From Cytobacillus oceanisediminis (GTDB taxonomy: Bacteria > Bacillota > Bacilli > Bacillales > Cytobacillaceae): a stretch of 64,000 bases of DNA. Numbering within the stretch: the first letter of the stretch is position 1; each line of letters starts with the position of its first letter. A program made the translations under genes and the position numbers. Below are positions 18,726 through 27,491 of the stretch, one piece after another. The stretch is from assembly GCF_004366035.1 (NCBI RefSeq), contig NZ_SOEE01000007.1:186001-250000 (forward strand), written 5' to 3'. The notes beneath the pieces are model-generated. The model made no database searches. It saw nothing but the letters and a program-made list of their open reading frames with translations, and was not told the origin of the DNA.

Positions 18726-19595
18726 CTACCCGTTTACAATAGTGCCTCCATTGACATGGATCATCTGGCCGCTTACATAAGATGAATCATCACTGGCAAG
18801 ATAGACATAGGCCGGAGCTAATTCATAAGGCTGTCCTGCTCTGCCTATTGGGGTATTTGATCCAAATTTCGATACCTTATCCGCGGTGAATGTAGATGGA
18901 ATAAGAGGTGTCCAAATAGGTCCAGGAGCAACTCCATTTACACGGATTCCCTGTCCAGCCAGTGATTTGGCCAATGAGCGTGTAAAGGAGACAATCGCTC
19001 CTTTTGTTGAAGAATAATCGATTAACTGCTCGTTGCCTTCATATGCAGTTATGGATGCAGTATTGATAATTGAGCTCCCTTTTTTAAGATGAGGAAGTAC
19101 TGCTTTTGTTAGATAGAAGAAGGAAAAGATGTTTGTTCGGAATGTTTTTTCAAGCTGTTCAGCAGTGATATCAAGCAGGCTTTTTTGAGGATGCTGCTCG
19201 GCTGCATTATTAACCAGTACATCGATTTGTCCAAATTGATCAAGTGTTTTCCTGACTGCATCCTTACAGAATGTTTCGCTTCCGAGATCACCGGACATCA
19301 GCAGACAGTCCTGTCCCTCCGCCTGAATAGCTTCTTTAGTTTTTTCTGCGTCTTCATGTTCTTCCAGATAGACAATCGCCACGCTGGCTCCTTCCTTGGC
19401 AAAATAAATGGCGGCTGATTTTCCGATGCCGCTGTCACCGCCTGTTATTAAAACAACTTTTCCTTTTAATTTATCGGACCCTTTATAATTTGGATCAACA
19501 GTTTGGGGCTCAGGCTGCATTGGCGCCTCTGTGCCGGGCTGATGATCCTGATGCTGAGGCGGAAATTCCTTTGGATTGCTTTGAGTATTAGACAT
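18726..19595 (-). CDS. Short-chain dehydrogenase/reductase, YhdF/YdaD type
   Basis: A 289-residue NAD(P)-dependent oxidoreductase. After a Pro- and Gln-rich leader (about 1-38) the Rossmann fold shows the cofactor motif TGGDSGIGKS, NNAAEQ, and the catalytic Ser-Tyr-Lys set (TASITAYEG, then DYSSTKGAI). Long-leader SDRs of this kind (YhdF, YdaD, YhxC in B. subtilis) are general-stress proteins of unclear substrate. The start at 19595 is preceded on the reverse strand by GGAGGG; the longer frame to 19616 is not needed. It is a single-gene unit. Confidence 0.88.
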   Translation of the reverse strand: MSNTQSNPKEFPPQHQDHQPGTEAPMQPEPQTVDPNYKGSDKLKGKVVLITGGDSGIGKSAAIYFAKEGASVAIVYLEEHEDAEKTKEAIQAEGQDCLLMSGDLGSETFCKDAVRKTLDQFGQIDVLVNNAAEQHPQKSLLDITAEQLEKTFRTNIFSFFYLTKAVLPHLKKGSSIINTASITAYEGNEQLIDYSSTKGAIVSFTRSLAKSLAGQGIRVNGVAPGPIWTPLIPSTFTADKVSKFGSNTPIGRAGQPYELAPAYVYLASDDSSYVSGQMIHVNGGTIVNG

Positions 19596-19714
19596 TACGA
19601 AATCCCTCCAAATCATTAATACTCTTTTAATTCCATTTTATTATGTTAAAAAAACATGGAAATTATTTGCATTGCTCTTATATAATGTACTTAAAAAGAG
19701 TGGGGGAACAGGAA

Positions 19715-20218
19715 TTGCAGATTCGATCAGCTGACAAAAGTGATGCAGAAGCCATTTTGGCGCATTGCCGGAAGGCTTTTGGAGAAAGTGATTTTTTAAT
19801 GACCGGGGCGGATGAATTTAATTTAACAATTGAAGAAGAAGAAGCGTGGATTGAGCAGAGCATTAGAACTGGGGATCTGATTTTATTAGCGGAAGTTGAC
19901 AATGAAGTGATTGGAATGCTGACCTTTCGGCGTTCAAAAAGCAAAAAGGTAAACCATCTGGGTTATTTCGGGATCACAATACAGGAGAAGCATTGTAACC
20001 AGGGATTGGGAAGCAAAATGATGGAGCAATTTCTGAAGTGGGCGCAAGACGAGCCAGGTCTGGAAAAAGTATGCCTGGAAGTCTTTGCGTATAACCAAAG
20101 AGCGATCCATCTGTACAAGCGATTTGGATTTCAGGAGGAAGGACGCAAAATTAAACATATTAAAAGAAGCAATGGGTCTTATGCAGATGAATTAATAATG
20201 TATAAATTTGTAAAATAA
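19715..20218 (+). CDS. GNAT family N-acetyltransferase
   Basis: A 167-residue acetyltransferase with the GNAT core: the acetyl-CoA pyrophosphate loop is QEKHCNQGLGSKMM, and the end has VFAYNQRAIHLYKRFGFQEEG, close to RimI/ribosomal-protein-type enzymes of Bacillus. Substrate unknown. A TTG at 19715 with GGGGGAA seven bases upstream is preferred. An in-frame ATG at 19685 overlaps a TATAAT that looks like the promoter -10, so it would lie at or before the transcript start. Confidence 0.75.
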   Translation: MQIRSADKSDAEAILAHCRKAFGESDFLMTGADEFNLTIEEEEAWIEQSIRTGDLILLAEVDNEVIGMLTFRRSKSKKVNHLGYFGITIQEKHCNQGLGSKMMEQFLKWAQDEPGLEKVCLEVFAYNQRAIHLYKRFGFQEEGRKIKHIKRSNGSYADELIMYKFVK

Positions 20219-20353
20219 ATTTGGTTCTTTAATTTGTGAACTTATCAAATAAATGCTCCAAGCCAGCAAAGAACCTGAATAATTAACTAATATTAGGAAA
20301 AGATCAGCAAATTAAATTCATTTAATGCAAGCTGGTTTTCCTGAAAACTAAAA

Positions 20354-20380
20354 AAGCAAACGGATTATCTCCGTTTGCTT
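20354..20380. terminator. Bidirectional terminator between GNAT gene and yitK
   Basis: Perfect 11-bp stem AAGCAAACGGA / TCCGTTTGCTT with a five-base loop. It directly follows the yitK stop on the reverse strand and can also stop read-through from the GNAT gene. Confidence 0.8.
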
Positions 20381-20383
20381 AAA

Positions 20384-20875
20384 TTACCGATAATTTACGA
20401 ATTGAACATCAACAGTCAAATCTGCCTCTTTTACAGCAGCAATAATCTTCTGCAGGTCATCGCGGTTTTTGCCGGTTACACGGACCTGATCATCCTGAAC
20501 TTGGCTCTTCACCTTTAAACCGCTGTTTTTAATAAGGGTATTAATCTTCTTGGCATTTTCTTTATCAATTCCCTGAACAAGCTTTGCCCTTTGGCGTACT
20601 GTTCCGCCTGATGCCCCCTCTAACTTGCTGTAATCAAGATTTTTTACAGGTATGCCCCTTTTTATCAATTTACTCAATAAAACATCTTTGAGCTGTTCCA
20701 TTTTAAATTCATCATCAGATAAAAGCACGAGCTCTTCCTTATCCAGCTTTATATCACTTTTGCTGCCTTTAAAGTCATAACGGGTGGAGATTTCCTTCAT
20801 GGCAATATTAATGGCATTGGTTACTTCAGAAAAGTCAACTTTGGATACAATATCAAATGAGCTTTCTTTAGACAT
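20384..20875 (-). CDS. yitK: YajQ family nucleotide-binding protein (YitK)
   Basis: A 163-residue soluble protein of the YajQ/DUF520 family with two ferredoxin-like halves. Diagnostic stretches are [17 protein letters not shown] at the start, [11 protein letters not shown], and [13 protein letters not shown]. Family members bind nucleotides; some in Gram-negative bacteria bind cyclic-di-GMP and act as effectors, but that role is not shown in Bacillus. AAGGAGG precedes the ATG. It is divergent from yitL, as in B. subtilis. Confidence 0.93.
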   Translation of the reverse strand: MSKESSFDIVSKVDFSEVTNAINIAMKEISTRYDFKGSKSDIKLDKEELVLLSDDEFKMEQLKDVLLSKLIKRGIPVKNLDYSKLEGASGGTVRQRAKLVQGIDKENAKKINTLIKNSGLKVKSQVQDDQVRVTGKNRDDLQKIIAAVKEADLTVDVQFVNYR

Positions 20876-21033
20876 GACAGCCTCCTTGGAGATAACATTT
20901 TAAGTTTCACTTCTTGTCCTTATTATAGTAAAATATAGCAGTTCAAACAACTTTAGGAGTTATGTGATCTTAATTGGGAAAGATTTAATATAATGAATAT
21001 TTGTTTACTGGAAACTAAGAAGGAGGAAAAGGG

Positions 21034-21897
21034 ATGGCTTTAGAAGAGAATTTAGGCCGTGCTGCTAAACTGATTGTTTCAAGGGAAGCGGCATTTGGCT
21101 ATTTTTTGACGGATGGAGAGGAAGATGTTCTTCTTCATCAGAACGAGACGGATGAAAAACTGGAAGAAGGACAGGAAGTCGAGGCTTTTCTTTATATGGA
21201 CTCGCAGGGAAGAATTGCAGCAACAACTGTGATTCCGGAGGTTCAGGTGGGTACATATGGATGGGCGCATGTAAGTGATGTAAAGCCCGGCATCGGTGTA
21301 TTTATCAACATCGGCATTCAGAAGGACATGCTCCTCGGGGAGGAAGATTTGCCTGTACATGAAGCCGTCTGGCCGATTGAAGGGGATAGGTTATACATTA
21401 CACTTCGGGTGAATAAGAATAACAGGATTTATGTGAAAATGGCTACTGATCCTGTCATTACAGATATTTCAATAAAGGCAGCCAAAAGTGATTTTAATAA
21501 GAATATTCACGGACATATATATAGGACTGCAAAGGTCGGGAGCTGGATTTATACAGCTGAGGGCTTTAAAGGCTTTATCCATGAATCCCAGCGCAAAAGA
21601 GAGCCCCGTCTTGGCGAAAAAGTTGAGGGGCGAATTGTTGATGTGAAAGAGGACGGTACAGTGAATGTTTCTCTTGCTCCCAGAAAACATGAGGCACTGG
21701 ATGATGATTCCGAAAAAATCCTATCTTATCTTGAAAGCCGCAATGGTGCGATGCCATTTGGCGATAAAAGCGCGCCAGAAGATATACAGGAGCGTTTTCA
21801 GCTAAGCAAAGCTTCATTTAAAAGGGCTTTGGGAAGGCTTATGAAGGAAGGCAAGATTTATCAGGAAGAAGGATGGACATATATAAAAAAAGACTAA
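21034..21897 (+). CDS. yitL: CvfB/YitL S1-domain RNA-binding protein
   Basis: A 287-residue protein with repeated S1-like OB folds and a C-terminal winged-helix domain (ERFQLSKASFKRALGRLMK). One S1 motif is seen in GWAHVSDVKPGIGVFINIG and another in GEKVEGRIVDVKEDGTVNVS. It matches CvfB of Staphylococcus, an RNA-binding regulator of virulence and expression, and YitL of B. subtilis. The ATG at 21034 follows AAGGAGG. Divergent from yitK. Confidence 0.9.
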   Translation: MALEENLGRAAKLIVSREAAFGYFLTDGEEDVLLHQNETDEKLEEGQEVEAFLYMDSQGRIAATTVIPEVQVGTYGWAHVSDVKPGIGVFINIGIQKDMLLGEEDLPVHEAVWPIEGDRLYITLRVNKNNRIYVKMATDPVITDISIKAAKSDFNKNIHGHIYRTAKVGSWIYTAEGFKGFIHESQRKREPRLGEKVEGRIVDVKEDGTVNVSLAPRKHEALDDDSEKILSYLESRNGAMPFGDKSAPEDIQERFQLSKASFKRALGRLMKEGKIYQEEGWTYIKKD

Positions 21898-21909
21898 TTC
21901 ACAATCTAA

Positions 21910-21936
21910 AAACGGACAAGCCAATGCTTGCCCGTT
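21910..21936. terminator. Hairpin between yitL and a convergent small gene
   Basis: AACGGACAAGC / GCTTGCCCGTT pair with one mismatch and a four-base loop, followed by TTATTATTAT on the + strand. It serves the ends of yitL and of the small reverse-strand gene at 21943. Confidence 0.6.
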
Positions 21937-21942
21937 TTATTA

Positions 21943-22074
21943 TTATAGATGGTCTGTCTTTTTGGAATATTGGTTTTTCCCGGCTTTGCGGTTTTTTTCG
22001 CGCATCATATTTTTTTCGTGAAGAAGCGCATTATTGTCTTTCGCTTTTTTATCATTATCGGAAGTATGCGGCAT
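21943..22074 (-). CDS. Small basic protein, 43 residues (DUF3941-like)
   Basis: A reverse-strand gene of 43 codons too short for ordinary ORF calling. AAAGGAG (22085-22091) lies ten bases before the ATG. The product starts MPHTSDNDKKAKDNN and ends QYSKKTDHL; it is strongly charged, with many Lys, Asn and Asp and no hydrophobic segment. From memory this resembles the DUF3941 family of small Bacillaceae proteins of unknown role. It lies 109 bases behind yitS on the same strand and may be co-transcribed. Confidence 0.7.
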   Translation of the reverse strand: MPHTSDNDKKAKDNNALLHEKNMMREKNRKAGKNQYSKKTDHL

Positions 22075-22183
22075 AATAATAATACTCCTTTCATACTGAG
22101 AGGTTTATCCTTCAGAAATATAACTGAAGTACAATCATATTGTCTGTCAGAATGAAATGGAGTATGTATTCTTCACTTAAGGT

Positions 22184-23038
22184 TTATATTTGCTTTTGGT
22201 AGAAAATTGCAATTGTTCCTGGACCCGTATGGGACCCTATTGCAGAGCCTATGGATGTAATATAGACTTCTTTGGGTTTAAACTCTTCCAGGATTAATTT
22301 TTGCATTTCAAAAGCTGTGTCTTCATCATCAGCATGGCTGATGCCGACCGTCTGATTCTCAAACGAAGTCCCATTTTCTTTCATTAGCTCAATAATGCGG
22401 CGAAGAAGCTTTTTCTTGCCGCGCAGTTTCTCAATCGGTACAAGTTTGCCATCTTCTACAGTTAGGAGAGGTTTAATATTCAAAAGTCCGCCTAAAAATG
22501 CGGAAGCTTTAGAAACACGTCCGCCTTTTGCCAGGTATTCGAGATCATTTACAGTAAATAAACTCTCGAGTTGCCGGCAGCGAAGATCGATATCTTTCTG
22601 TATGTCTTCTTTGGATGCGCCTGATTGTGCTTTAGCAGCAGCTGACTTCACGATTAATCCATATCCCAATGAAGCCGCCTTGGAATCGATAATGGATAAT
22701 TTAAAGTCCGGGTATTTCTCTTTTACTTGCTCCAAAATCATTACAGCGGTCTGGTATGTACCTGAAAGTCCGGAGGAAAAAGAAACATAAATGCCATCTT
22801 CATTTCTTTCTGCCATTTTCATGAACGTTTTCTCAAAATGGAGAGGGGATACCTGAGATGTTTTAGGCACCTGGCCTTCACGGATAGCATCATAAACACT
22901 CTTAGGTTCTATGGTGACTAAATCTTCATATTCTGTATCATTCAGTTGAACCTTTAATGGGAAAAGTGTGACGCTATTTTCTTCATAGAAGCTTAGCGGC
23001 AGATCACACGCACTGTCAGCTAAAATTTTTACTGACAT
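22184..23038 (-). CDS. yitS: DegV family fatty-acid-binding protein (YitS)
   Basis: A 284-residue DegV-fold protein. It begins with the typical strand and loop VKILADSACDLP and has the ligand-site patterns TSQVSPLHFEKTF and FSSGLSGTYQTA, then GRVSKASAFLGGLLNIKPLL. DegV/FakB proteins bind a fatty acid and present it to the kinase FakA for phosphorylation. Order next to yitT fits B. subtilis yitS. AGGTGA precedes the ATG on the reverse strand. Confidence 0.9.
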   Translation of the reverse strand: MSVKILADSACDLPLSFYEENSVTLFPLKVQLNDTEYEDLVTIEPKSVYDAIREGQVPKTSQVSPLHFEKTFMKMAERNEDGIYVSFSSGLSGTYQTAVMILEQVKEKYPDFKLSIIDSKAASLGYGLIVKSAAAKAQSGASKEDIQKDIDLRCRQLESLFTVNDLEYLAKGGRVSKASAFLGGLLNIKPLLTVEDGKLVPIEKLRGKKKLLRRIIELMKENGTSFENQTVGISHADDEDTAFEMQKLILEEFKPKEVYITSIGSAIGSHTGPGTIAIFYQKQI

Positions 23039-23140
23039 TTTCTTTCACCTGCTTTCAAACTATATGAATTAAGTTTATAGAAATCAAGGAGAAAAAACAA
23101 TGAATTGTGTTGAATATGACACACATTTCGCAGTCTTAAG

Positions 23141-23396
23141 GGCAGTAAGACTCTCACTTTTAGAACTAGAGGAATCAAAGGGAAATAAGCGGGAGGCAAA
23201 CAGCCCGTAAAGGCCAGTAAGAAAAACATTGACTAAGAACGCCACATCCTGCGTCAATGTCTATGTGACCTGCTTCCTCAAAGCTGTCGCTTTTGGTCGT
23301 GCGGTGATTATGCTGACTAAGCCTTACTTGTCCTGTGGGCCTCATCTAACAATCAGCGGGGAAAAATACATCACTGATTGAAGTTTCATTTTACTG
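23141..23396. repeat. R2 dispersed repeat, copy B (longest)
   Basis: Begins AGTAAGACTCTCACTTT, GAGGAATCAAAGGG, GCCCGTAAAGGCC, then GACTAAGAACGCCACATCC, a middle of about 110 bp missing from copies A and C, TCTAACAATCAG and GATTGAAGTTTCATTTTAC. The terminal hairpin is CAATCAG / CTGATTG (23351-23357, 23375-23381). The middle resembles R1 internal sequence in the opposite sense. The remaining bases from 23039 to 23433 show only the yitT leader. Confidence 0.75.
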
Positions 23397-23433
23397 GGTA
23401 AAGAAAATAATAAGAAAATTCAGGGGGTAAAAA

Positions 23434-24264
23434 ATGGTTTGGTTAGAAACTAAGAAAGTATTTATTGTTTTGATTGGCGCGATATTGAACGCGATTGCGA
23501 TGAATTTTTTTCTGATACCTGCGAATGTATATGCGAGCGGTTTTACAGGTGTGGCACAGCTCTTATCAAGCATACTGGGGGATTTTGGATCAACAGGGAT
23601 CCTGCTGTTTATTCTAAATATTCCTGTCACCATTTTAGCCTGGAAGAAGGTTGGAAGGTCCTTTACCATTTATAGTTTTCTAAGCGTATTCTTAATGTCT
23701 TTTTTCTTGGAAATCATACCGGTAATTCATGTATCAAAAGATATTTTGCTTAATGCAGTTTTTGGAGGTGTCATTGCGGCTGTTGGCGTAGGGATAACAC
23801 TTAAATGGGGGGCTTCCACAGGAGGAATGGATATCATCGCGATGGTATTATCCCGAATGAAAGACAAGCCTGTCGGTACATATTTTTTCACTCTTAACGC
23901 CATTATTATAATAACAGCAGGCTTTTTGTATGGCTGGGAAAAAGCTTTATACACTCTTGTTACCCTTTATGCCTCAACCAGGGTCATTGATGCCATTCAT
24001 ACAAGACATGAGAAACTGACAGCATTGATTATAACGAAAAAATCGGAAGAAATGAAAAAAGCCATCCATGACCATCTTGTCAGGGGAATTACAACCTTTC
24101 CTGCAAAGGGGGCTTTTACAAATGAAAACAAGGAAATGATGATGATTGTCATCACCCGTTATGAGTTATTCGACCTTGAAAGAATTATTAAAGAAGTAGA
24201 TCCGAGTGCCTTTACAAATATTGTCCAAACCGCTGGTGTTTATGGTTTCTTCCGCAGGGATTAA
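23434..24264 (+). CDS. yitT: YitT family membrane protein (DUF161/DUF2179)
   Basis: A 276-residue membrane protein: five hydrophobic helices (about 10-190) form the YitT/DUF161 part, with the conserved patterns NFFLIPANVYASGFTGVAQL and GASTGGMDIIAMVLSR, and a soluble C-terminal DUF2179 domain contains GITTFPAKGAFTNENKEMM. Paralogues are common in Bacillus and their transport or sensing role is not established. The ATG at 23434 is preceded by AGGGGG. The BsuPI-domain gene follows 19 bases later, probably in one operon. Confidence 0.9.
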   Translation: MVWLETKKVFIVLIGAILNAIAMNFFLIPANVYASGFTGVAQLLSSILGDFGSTGILLFILNIPVTILAWKKVGRSFTIYSFLSVFLMSFFLEIIPVIHVSKDILLNAVFGGVIAAVGVGITLKWGASTGGMDIIAMVLSRMKDKPVGTYFFTLNAIIIITAGFLYGWEKALYTLVTLYASTRVIDAIHTRHEKLTALIITKKSEEMKKAIHDHLVRGITTFPAKGAFTNENKEMMMIVITRYELFDLERIIKEVDPSAFTNIVQTAGVYGFFRRD

Positions 24265-24283
24265 ATGAATGGAGGGATGAAGG

Positions 24284-25039
24284 ATGCTTCGGCTATTGGC
24301 TGCTGCTGCTCTGATTATCTTCACTATGCCTTTGCAAAGTTTTGAAGCTTCTAAAAAGGAAATGCCATTTGATTTTAAAGTAATGCCTCAAGCAGGAACG
24401 GAAACAATGGAGATAGAATTGCTTCTGAGGAATACTGCCAATTACCCGCTAAGCTTTGAGTTTAGGACTTCCCAATTTTACGAGGTAAAAATATTAAATC
24501 AAAAAGGCGAAATGGTATATTCCTCTTCAGAAGGTAAAGCGTTTTTACAAGCTATACAGTCTATTGGCGTCAAACCGGATGAAATCAAGGTGTGGAAAGA
24601 GCAGTGGGATTATCGGCACAATGGCAAAAGAGTAAAGGAAGGGGAGTACATTGTAAAAGCCAGGCTTTTGGCATCAAACTTAAATGGTAAAGAACTGGAG
24701 ACCAAAGCGGAATCAGAAGCCACTGTCTATATCCCAGGACAAAATCCTGCCTTTCGCAATGTTAAGGTTACTGGAGAGAATGGCTTATATTCAATATCAT
24801 TTGATGGGCGGTCAAAAAGCGGAAAGCTATGGTATACAGTTGAAGATGGCCATAATGAACTGCTGCCTGAAAAGGGAGTTTCAGCACTTTCAAATGACTG
24901 GGAGAACCTTAATATAAAAGTAAGCATTCCTGCTGATAAACTGCCTGAAAACGGATCAGTGATTTTGCATTTATATGAAAAAAGCCTTGAAGACGGACAT
25001 ATTATTAATTCCTTTCCTGTTATCCTGGAAAGGAGGTAA
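24284..25039 (+). CDS. Secreted BsuPI-domain (proteinase inhibitor-like) protein
   Basis: A 251-residue protein with a hydrophobic N-terminal signal (MLRLLAAAALIIFTMP). About 25-140 is a BsuPI domain (intracellular proteinase inhibitor fold; LLLRNTANYPLSFEFRTSQFYEV, VWKEQWDY). About 150-251 looks like an Ig-like Gmad2-type domain (ILHLYEKSLEDGHIINSFPV). In B. subtilis the ipi gene at this position codes only for a short intracellular inhibitor of about 119 residues, so the signal and second domain are additions. Role in controlling an extracellular protease or in the spore is speculation. Confidence 0.75.
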   Translation: MLRLLAAAALIIFTMPLQSFEASKKEMPFDFKVMPQAGTETMEIELLLRNTANYPLSFEFRTSQFYEVKILNQKGEMVYSSSEGKAFLQAIQSIGVKPDEIKVWKEQWDYRHNGKRVKEGEYIVKARLLASNLNGKELETKAESEATVYIPGQNPAFRNVKVTGENGLYSISFDGRSKSGKLWYTVEDGHNELLPEKGVSALSNDWENLNIKVSIPADKLPENGSVILHLYEKSLEDGHIINSFPVILERR

Positions 25040-25044
25040 AAAAG

Positions 25045-25079
25045 AAGCTGGCAGCCATCGAGGCTGCCAGCTTTTTTTT
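25045..25079. terminator. Strong bidirectional terminator
   Basis: Perfect 12-bp stem AAGCTGGCAGCC / GGCTGCCAGCTT with a five-base loop and an eight-T run. It ends the yitT unit and overlaps the end of the convergent small gene at 25078. Confidence 0.9.
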
Positions 25080-25263
25080 AGCGATTCTGCGAATATTGTT
25101 CAAGCTCCTGCTGCATCTCCCGCAGCTGTGCCTGTTCAGCCACCGTGGAATTGGCAAACGCGGAACTTAAAGCATTTTTCGCGCGGAAAACAGTTTCTTC
25201 GCCTGCAGAATTTTTAGCTATTTCCACATATTTTCTGGCTTCCTGAAATAATCTGTTTCCCAT
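25078..25263 (-). CDS. Small DUF3813-like protein
   Basis: A 61-residue, helical, soluble protein starting MGNRLFQEARKYVEIAKNS and ending in a Gln/Glu-rich helix. The composition and the pattern ARKYVEIAKNS fit DUF3813, a family of small Bacillaceae proteins of unknown role. GGAGG precedes the ATG by nine bases. It begins two bases after the stop of the gene at 25266-25418, so the two are one transcription and translation unit. Confidence 0.75.
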   Translation of the reverse strand: MGNRLFQEARKYVEIAKNSAGEETVFRAKNALSSAFANSTVAEQAQLREMQQELEQYSQNR

Positions 25264-25265
25264 CG

Positions 25266-25418
25266 TTATATTCCTCCGAGGGATGATTCTTTCACATTAG
25301 CTAATTTTTGGGCTTCCGCCTCTGCATAGGTCATGTGGTACGGGATACGCTCATCATGCTTACTAACAGTATCAACACCCTGTTGTACGAAGCGTTTTGA
25401 TTTATTACGTTTACCCAT
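25266..25418 (-). CDS. Small basic hypothetical protein, 50 residues
   Basis: I do not recognise a named family. The 50-residue product begins MGKRNKSKRFVQQGVDTV and contains YAEAEAQKLANVKESS; the N-terminal third is very basic. The ATG at 25418 follows GGAGGGG by seven bases; the open frame extends to 25466 but lacks a ribosome site there. It is the first gene of a two-gene small-protein unit with the DUF3813-like gene, just downstream of yitU on the same strand. Confidence 0.65.
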   Translation of the reverse strand: MGKRNKSKRFVQQGVDTVSKHDERIPYHMTYAEAEAQKLANVKESSLGGI

Positions 25419-25547
25419 TCGAATCCCCTCCATGAAAGAGTTTAAAGCAGCATCGTGCTGCTCCATCCTTTAGTATGCTCTATAGGAATGATTTAAAAAG
25501 GGAATTTAATGGACTGGCTACTATTTAATTCTTTTTGTTTCATTTGC

Positions 25548-26366
25548 TTACAGTGCTTTAAGGTTTAATAATTCATTTAAATAGATTCCGATTCCATCTT
25601 CCTCGTTGGTTAAAGTGACTTCATTGGCAATATTTTTCACCTGGTCGATAGCATTGCCCATGGCAATCCCGTAGCCTGCAAATTCAAGCATTTCAAGATC
25701 ATTGTCTTCATCACCGAAAGCTATGATCCGCTCAGGCGGTATTTGGAAGTAATTAGCTGCTTTTTGAAGGCCAACGGCTTTATTCAGCCCTGTTTTTACG
25801 ATTTCAATGACATGCCATGGAGCCGCCCAGCGACGGTGGTCAATCACTTCGGCATGGACTTCAGAAAGGTGGGCTCTAATTGTTTTTACATGTTCTTCAT
25901 CTGTATGGATCAGCATGCTTGTCGGATTATCATTGAGAAAATTGCGCAAATCTCCAGTAGTAATTTTGGGGTCGCCAAAACTGAAGATATCCAGAAGCTT
26001 TTCATCATGGTAATGAAGGTAAACATCATCTATAACTTCTGCTACAATATTATGAACTGTATAGCTATTAACGGCTTCGACAATTTCTTTTGCAACGTTC
26101 ATTTGCAGAGGTGTGTGATAAACTCCCCAATTATGATCTTTAGGATGATGTATGTAAGCACCATTGAAATTGACAATTGGCGTAGTCAATCCCATTTCAC
26201 GATAGTAAATTTCGCTGGAGCGAAATGGCCTTCCAGTGGCAATCATTACTTCATGTCCTTGTTCACGTGCCTTTTGAATAATCATTTTAGTTTTAGCTGA
26301 GATGGTTTTGTCATCTTTTAATAATGTTCCATCAAGGTCCAGTGCGATTAAATGTTTTTCTGCCAT
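25548..26366 (-). CDS. yitU: Cof-type HAD phosphatase (YitU)
   Basis: A 272-residue HAD-superfamily hydrolase of the Cof/IIB class. Motif I is LDLDGTLL with the nucleophile Asp10 region, motif II is IATGRP, the cap domain spans about 85-190, and motif IV is AFGDEDNDLEML. Relatives dephosphorylate small phosphates such as flavin precursors and sugar phosphates; the substrate here cannot be told. AAGGAG precedes the ATG. The place before yitV fits B. subtilis yitU. Confidence 0.9.
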   Translation of the reverse strand: MAEKHLIALDLDGTLLKDDKTISAKTKMIIQKAREQGHEVMIATGRPFRSSEIYYREMGLTTPIVNFNGAYIHHPKDHNWGVYHTPLQMNVAKEIVEAVNSYTVHNIVAEVIDDVYLHYHDEKLLDIFSFGDPKITTGDLRNFLNDNPTSMLIHTDEEHVKTIRAHLSEVHAEVIDHRRWAAPWHVIEIVKTGLNKAVGLQKAANYFQIPPERIIAFGDEDNDLEMLEFAGYGIAMGNAIDQVKNIANEVTLTNEEDGIGIYLNELLNLKAL

Positions 26367-26646
26367 AAGATCTCCTTCTAAGCGCTCGGCACTTTTTTAT
26401 AAGAATATAACTGCAGTTAGGGGACTGCAGCCAAATGCTTACCTTGAAGTATGCCCCGCTTTTCTTTTAAGTGTAAAGGTTTTGGAAAAAAAAAGTCTAC
26501 ATGTTAAACTGAAAATATAGAAAGAATTTACATCAAGACAAGAGCGTGCGTTTTTTACAAAATCATTCTATACATATATGTTATCAATATTATTATAATT
26601 TTGTAAAAAAATTCACTTTTGCCCAACAGGTTTAGGAGGAAGAACT

Positions 26647-27414
26647 GTGGTTGTTATTGAACATAAGCATATCAAAGAAATTCCTGTTCTTGAACTCGCC
26701 AGACAGGAAGTAAAAGGGGAACGCTTGCCTTTTATTATTTTCGTTCATGGCTTTACGAGTGCCAAAGAACATAATCTGCATTATGCCTATCTGCTTGCTG
26801 AAAAAGGGTTCAGGGTGGTGCTTCCGGACACCTTACTGCATGGGGAAAGATCTGAAGGTTTATCAGGAAGCGAATTAAATTTCAAGCTATGGGATATTGT
26901 TCTGAATACCATTGCTGAATTGAACATAATCAGGGAAGTCTATGAGGATGCAGATCTGATCGACCAGGGAAGAATAGGAATTGTAGGCACCTCCATGGGG
27001 GGAATAGTCACTTTAGGCGCCTTGACCCAGTATGAGTGGATCAAGGCTGCAGTAAGTCTTATGGGTATGCCGTATTATGAAAAATTTGCTCAGCTTCAGC
27101 TGGATGAATTGAAAAAGAATAATATTAAAATGCCGCTTTCCAGTGAAGAACTAGCAGATCTGCTGGGGACTTTAAGGGAGCGGGATCTAAGCCTTCAGCC
27201 TGAAAAGCTTGGAGGAAGGCCGCTTATGTTCTGGCATGGCAAAAAAGACCCGGTTGTGCCTTATTCCTATACATACCAATTTTATGAGACCATCCAGCCC
27301 TTATATAGAGACTCACCTGAAAACCTAATGTTTATATCAGATGAACAGGCAGGGCATAAAGTAAGCAGGGAAGGGCTGCTTGAAACGGTTAAATGGTTCG
27401 AGGAACATCTATAA
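26647..27414 (+). CDS. yitV: Alpha/beta-hydrolase esterase (YitV)
   Basis: A 255-residue serine hydrolase. The oxyanion region is FVHGFTSAKEH, the nucleophile elbow is GTSMGG, the acid is the Asp in HGKKDPVVP and the histidine lies in EQAGHKVS, so the triad is complete. It has no signal peptide. The start codon is GTG at 26647 after TAGGAGGAA. The 280-bp region before it, up to yitU, shows an AT-rich promoter-like stretch and a small CTGCAGT/ACTGCAG inverted repeat near 26411-26430 and nothing else I can name. yitW follows. Confidence 0.88.
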   Translation: MVVIEHKHIKEIPVLELARQEVKGERLPFIIFVHGFTSAKEHNLHYAYLLAEKGFRVVLPDTLLHGERSEGLSGSELNFKLWDIVLNTIAELNIIREVYEDADLIDQGRIGIVGTSMGGIVTLGALTQYEWIKAAVSLMGMPYYEKFAQLQLDELKKNNIKMPLSSEELADLLGTLRERDLSLQPEKLGGRPLMFWHGKKDPVVPYSYTYQFYETIQPLYRDSPENLMFISDEQAGHKVSREGLLETVKWFEEHL

Positions 27415-27491
27415 CCAACATTTTTTCAATTCATTTAAATATTTGTTAAGATAGAGAAAGAGATAAAGTAAATAATGAAGGAGTGCTAAGT

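Noticed and set aside
21873-22155. Two forward open frames of 67-68 codons after yitL
   Set aside because: They are antisense to the better supported 43-codon reverse gene at 21943-22074, which has the ribosome site.
23039-23433. Riboswitch before yitT
   Set aside because: The conserved-looking blocks are those of the R2 dispersed repeat, found also at sites with unrelated genes.
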